A DNA stretch of 64,000 bases from Bagarius yarrelli (Eukaryota > Chordata > Actinopteri > Siluriformes > Sisoridae): contig VCAZ01000136.1 of NCBI GenBank assembly GCA_005784505.1, forward strand, positions 844,161-908,160. The letters run 5' to 3'. Shown here piece after piece: positions 60,612 to 64,000 of this stretch. Within the stretch, counting starts at the first letter, position 1. The number at the start of each line of letters is the position of its first letter. The translations under genes and the position numbers were made by a program. The notes beneath the pieces were generated by a model. The model was not told the DNA's origin, made no database searches, and worked only from the letters and a program-made list of their open reading frames with translations.

Positions 60612-63600
60612 GAAGTGTGTGTGTGTGTGTGTGTGGTGAGTGAGTGCGTGTGTGTGTGGTGTGTGTGTGTGGGGAGTGAGTGTGTGTGTGTGTGTGGGAG
60701 TGAGTGTGGGAGTGTGTGTGTGTGTGTGTGGGAGTGAGTGTGTGTGGGAGTGCGTGAGTGTGTGTGTGGGATGCGTGTGTGGGGGAGTGTGTGTGTGTGT
60801 GGGAGTGAGTGTGGGAGTGGTGTGTGTGGGAGTGAGTGTGTGTGTGTGTGGGAGTGAGTGGTGGTGTGGGTGGTGTGGGATGTGGTGTGTTGTGTGAGTG
60901 TGTGTTGTGTGTGTGGGAGTGTGTGTGGAGTGTGTGTGTGTGTGTGAGTGAGTGTGTGTGTGTGTGGGAGTGTGTGGGGTGTGTGTGGGAGTGTGTGTGT
61001 GGGAGTGTGAGTGTGTGTGGGTGGGAGTGAGTGTGTGTGGGGGAGTGAGTCTTGTGTGTGTGGTGTGACTGTGTGTGTTGGAGTGAGTGGTGTGGTGTGG
61101 GAGTGAGTGTGTGTGATGTGTGTGTGGTGAGTTGTGTGGGAGTGAGGGAGTGTGTGTGTGGGAGTGAGTGAGTGTGTGTGTGTTGTGTGTGTGGGTGAGT
61201 GTGAGTGTGTGTGTGTGTGTGTGGGAGTGAGTGTGTGTGTGTGTGGGAGTGTGTGGTCGTTGTGGGAGTGTGTGTGTGGGAGTGTGTGTGTGGGAGTGAG
61301 TGAGTGTGTTGACGTGGTGTGTGTGTGTGTGTGTGTTGGGAGTGAGTGTGTGTGTGTGTGTGGGAGTGTGTGTGGGAGTGAGTGTGTGTGGTGTGTGAGT
61401 GTGTGAGTGATGTGTGTGGTGTCGAGTGTGTGTGTGTGTGTGGGAGTGAGTGTGGAGGAGTGTGTGTGTGTGTGTGTGTGTGAGTGAGTGAGTGTGGTGT
61501 GATGTGGTGTGGAGTGTGTGTGTGGTGTGTGTGTGTGGGAGTGAGTGAGTGTGGGAGTGGTGTGTTGTGGGAGTGAGTGTTGTGTGGGAGTGAGTGTGTG
61601 GTGGGAGTGTGTGGTGTGAGTGGTGTGTGAGTGTGTGTGGGAGTGAGTGTGTGTGTGTGTGGGAGTGTGTGTGGTGTGAGTGTGTGTGTGTGTGTGTGGG
61701 AGTGAGTGTGTGTGTGTGTGTGTGTGTGTGGGTGAGTCGTGAGTGTGTGTGTGTGTGTGGTGTGAGTGTGTGTTGTGTGTGTGGAGTGAGTGTGTGTGTG
61801 TGTGTGTGAGTGTGTGTGTGTGTGTGGTGGTGTGTGAGGTGTGTGTGGTGGGAGTGAGTTGTGTGTGGAGTGTGTGTGGGAGGTGTGTGTGGGAGTGAGT
61901 GGTGTGGGAGTGTGTGGGTTGGGTGTGGGAGTGTGTGAGGAGTTGTGTGTGTGGGAGTGTGTGTGTGTGTGGGGTGTGGTGTGTGTGAGTGTGGAGGTGA
62001 GTGTGTGTGTGTGGGAGTGAGTGTGGTGTGGAGTGAGTGTGTGTGTGAGTGAGTGAGTGTGAGTGTGAGTGTGTGAGAGTGAGTGTGGGATGAGTGTGGT
62101 GTGTGTGACGTGTGTGTGTGTGTGTGTGTGTGTGGAGAGTGTGTGTGTGAGTGTGTAGTGTGTGTGTGTGGTGGTGAGTGTGTGTGTGGTGTGTGGTGAG
62201 TGTGAGTGTGTGTGAGTGTGTGTGTGGTGAGTGTGTGTGTGTGTGTGAGTGTGTGTGTGAGTGAGTGTGTGTGTGTGTGTGGTGTGTGGTGAGTGTGTGT
62301 GTTGGTGGGAGGAGGGGAGAGTGTGTGTGTGTGTGTGTGGGTGTGTGTGGGGAGTGAGTGTGTGTGTGGGTGAGTGTGTGTGTGAGTTGAGTGTGTGTGT
62401 GTGTGTGAGTGAGTGTGGGAGTGTGGTGTGTGTGTGTGTGAGTGAGTGTGTGGTGAGTGAGTTGTGAGTGAGTGTGGGGGAGTGTGTGTGTGTGGGAGTG
62501 AAGTGTGTGTGGGAGTGAGTGTGTGTGTGTGAGTGTGGAGTGTGTGTGTGTGTGTGGGAGTGTGTGGTGTGTGATTGTGTGTGTGTGTGATGTGTGTGTG
62601 TGTGTGAGGGGAGTGAGTGAGTGTGAGTGTGTGTGTGTGTGTGGGAGAGTGTGAGGTGAGTGAGTGTGTGTGTGTGTGTGTGGGAGTGAGTGAGTGTGAG
62701 TGTGTGTTGGAAGTGTGGAGTGTGTTTGTGAGTGTGTGGTGTGTGTGTGTGTGTGTGAGGTGTGTGTGAGTGTGGTGTGTGTGTGGTGTGAGTGAGTGGT
62801 GTGTGTTGTGAGAGTGTGGTGTGTGGTGTGTGGGAGGTGTGTGTGTGTGGGAGTGTGTGTGTGTGTGTGTGAGTGTGTGTGAGTGGTGTGGGAGGTGAGT
62901 GTGTGGGAGTGGTGTGTGTGAGAGGGTGTGTGAGTGTGGTGTGTGTGTGTGTGTGAGTGTGTGTGTGGTGTGTGCGTGTGTGTGTTGTGTGTGTGTGATT
63001 GTGTGTGTGAGAGTGGTGTGTGTTGTGTGGGTGATGTGTGTGTGAGTGTGTGTGGAGTGTGTGTGTGTGTGGTGTGTGTGGTGAGTGTGTGGTGAGTGTG
63101 AGTGAGTGTGTGTGTGGGAGTGTGAGTGTGGCAGTGAGTGTGTGTGTGTGTGAGGTGTGTGTGTGTGTGTGAGTGATTTGTGTGAGTGTGTGTGTGTGGG
63201 AGTGAGTGATTGTGTGTGTGTGAGTGAGTGTGTGTGTGGTGAGAGTGAGTGAGAGTGTGAGTGGTGTGTGTGAGAGTGAGGTGAGTGTGTGGTGAGTGTG
63301 TGTGTGAGTGTGTGTGTGAGTGAGAGTGTGAGTGTGGTGTGTGTGTGGTTGGTGTGTGGGAGAGTGAGTGTGTGTGTGTGTGTGTGGGATGTGTGTGTGT
63401 GTGTGTGGTGTGTGTGGTGTGATGTGTGTGTGTGTGTGGTGTGGGGTGGTGTGTGTGTGTTGTGTGTGGGGGAGTGTGTGAGTGTGTGTGTGAGTGAGTG
63501 TGTGTGTGTGAGTGTGTGTGTGTGTGTGTGTGTGAGTGTGTGTGTTGTGTGTGTGTGTGTGTGGGAGTGAGTGTGTGTGGTGTGTGTGAGTGGTGAGAGT

Positions 63601-63946
63601 GGTGAGTGTGTGGAGTGAGAGTGTGTGTGAGTGTGTGAGTGTGTGCGGGTGTGAGGTGTGTGAGAGACCGTGTGGGAGTGAGTGTGGGGTGTGTGGAGAG
63701 TAGTGTGTGTGTGTGAGTGGTGTGTGTGGGAGAGTGGTGTGTGTGGGTGTGAGTGTGTGTGTGTGGTGTGGTGTGAGTGTGTGTGTGTGTGTGTGTGAGT
63801 GTGTGTGTGTGTGGAGAGGTGTGTGTGAGAGTGTGTGTGTGTGTGTGGGAGTGTGAGTGTGTGTGGTGTGTGGGAGCGGTGGAGTGTGTGTGTGTGGTGT
63901 GTGGGATGTGTGTGTGAGTGAGTGTGTGTGTGTGTGGGTGAGTGTG

Positions 63947-63977
<31 letters not shown>

Positions 63978-64000
63978 GCGTGAGTGTGTGGGAGTGTGTG
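59507..64000 (+). repeat. Giant GT/GAGT/GGGAGT simple-repeat array
   Basis: Starts as GTAAAAGTGTGAGTGTGTGA directly at the usp39 exon 9 donor and continues to the window edge, so it is at least 4.49 kb. The plus strand is nearly all G and T with spaced A. Sub-blocks differ: GGGAGAGTGT units (59618-59710), a CpG-containing GTGCGTGTGTGTGGGAGT block (59875-60290), then GTGAGTGTGTGTGTGTGGGA-type units. C is nearly absent outside the CpG block. Open frames in it are translation artefacts rich in Val, Cys and Ser. Confidence 0.95.

Noticed and set aside
59583..63570. Open frames of 60-183 codons rich in Val, Cys, Gly and Ser
   Set aside because: They are translations of the GT/GAGT repeat; every frame avoids stops because T-A-rich stop codons are rare in it. 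No real composition or domain.

Overview
The window is vertebrate nuclear DNA, almost certainly from a teleost fish. Its genes are split into short exons with GT-AG introns. Its spacers and introns are filled with fish-type repeats: several Tc1-like elements, L2/CR1-like and RTE-like LINE relics, a piggyBac relic, tRNA-derived SINEs and MITEs. The Tc1 families look like those common in catfish and other ostariophysans, but species is not determined.

Five protein-coding genes are supported. (1) selenom, minus strand, exon 1 only (532-639), running off the left edge. (2) inpp5j, plus strand, 12 coding exons (14129-23974), 644 aa: a polyphosphoinositide 5-phosphatase with a SKICH domain. (3) a mat2a-type S-adenosylmethionine synthase, plus strand, 9 exons (31398-37595), 395 aa. 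(4) a C2orf68/UPF0561 homologue, minus strand, 4 exons (45928-47268), 164 aa. (5) usp39, plus strand, first 9 exons (47827-59506, 359 codons), the rest beyond the right edge. From memory of the human map, selenom-inpp5j matches 22q12 and mat2a-C2orf68-usp39 matches 2p11.2, so the window appears to join two human synteny blocks.

Region by region: 0-14 kb is repeat-rich, with an inverted pair of Tc1 copies, a GGAT array, a possible inpp5j promoter near 6.5-7.0 kb, and two TTAGGG-like arrays split by a hAT-like element. 14-24 kb is inpp5j. 24-31 kb has no recognisable gene. 31-38.4 kb is mat2a, whose 3' UTR carries two hairpins with the METTL16 motif TACAGAGAA and whose intron 8 holds a long perfect inverted repeat. 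38.5-45.9 kb has an RTE-like LINE nested in a MITE, and other repeats. 45.9-59.5 kb is the head-to-head pair C2orf68/usp39. 59.5-64 kb is about 4.5 kb of GT/GAGT/GGGAGT repeat inside a usp39 intron, up to the window edge.

The genes do not form an operon. MAT2A makes SAM, USP39 acts in the spliceosome, INPP5J in phosphoinositide signalling, SELENOM in the ER. The most informative non-coding signals are the METTL16-type hairpins, a likely GC-AG intron in the C2orf68 homologue, and a tandem array of U1-like GTGAGT sites directly downstream of a usp39 splice donor. No previously undescribed gene system is clearly visible. The closest candidate is a block of unassigned open frames in usp39 intron 5.
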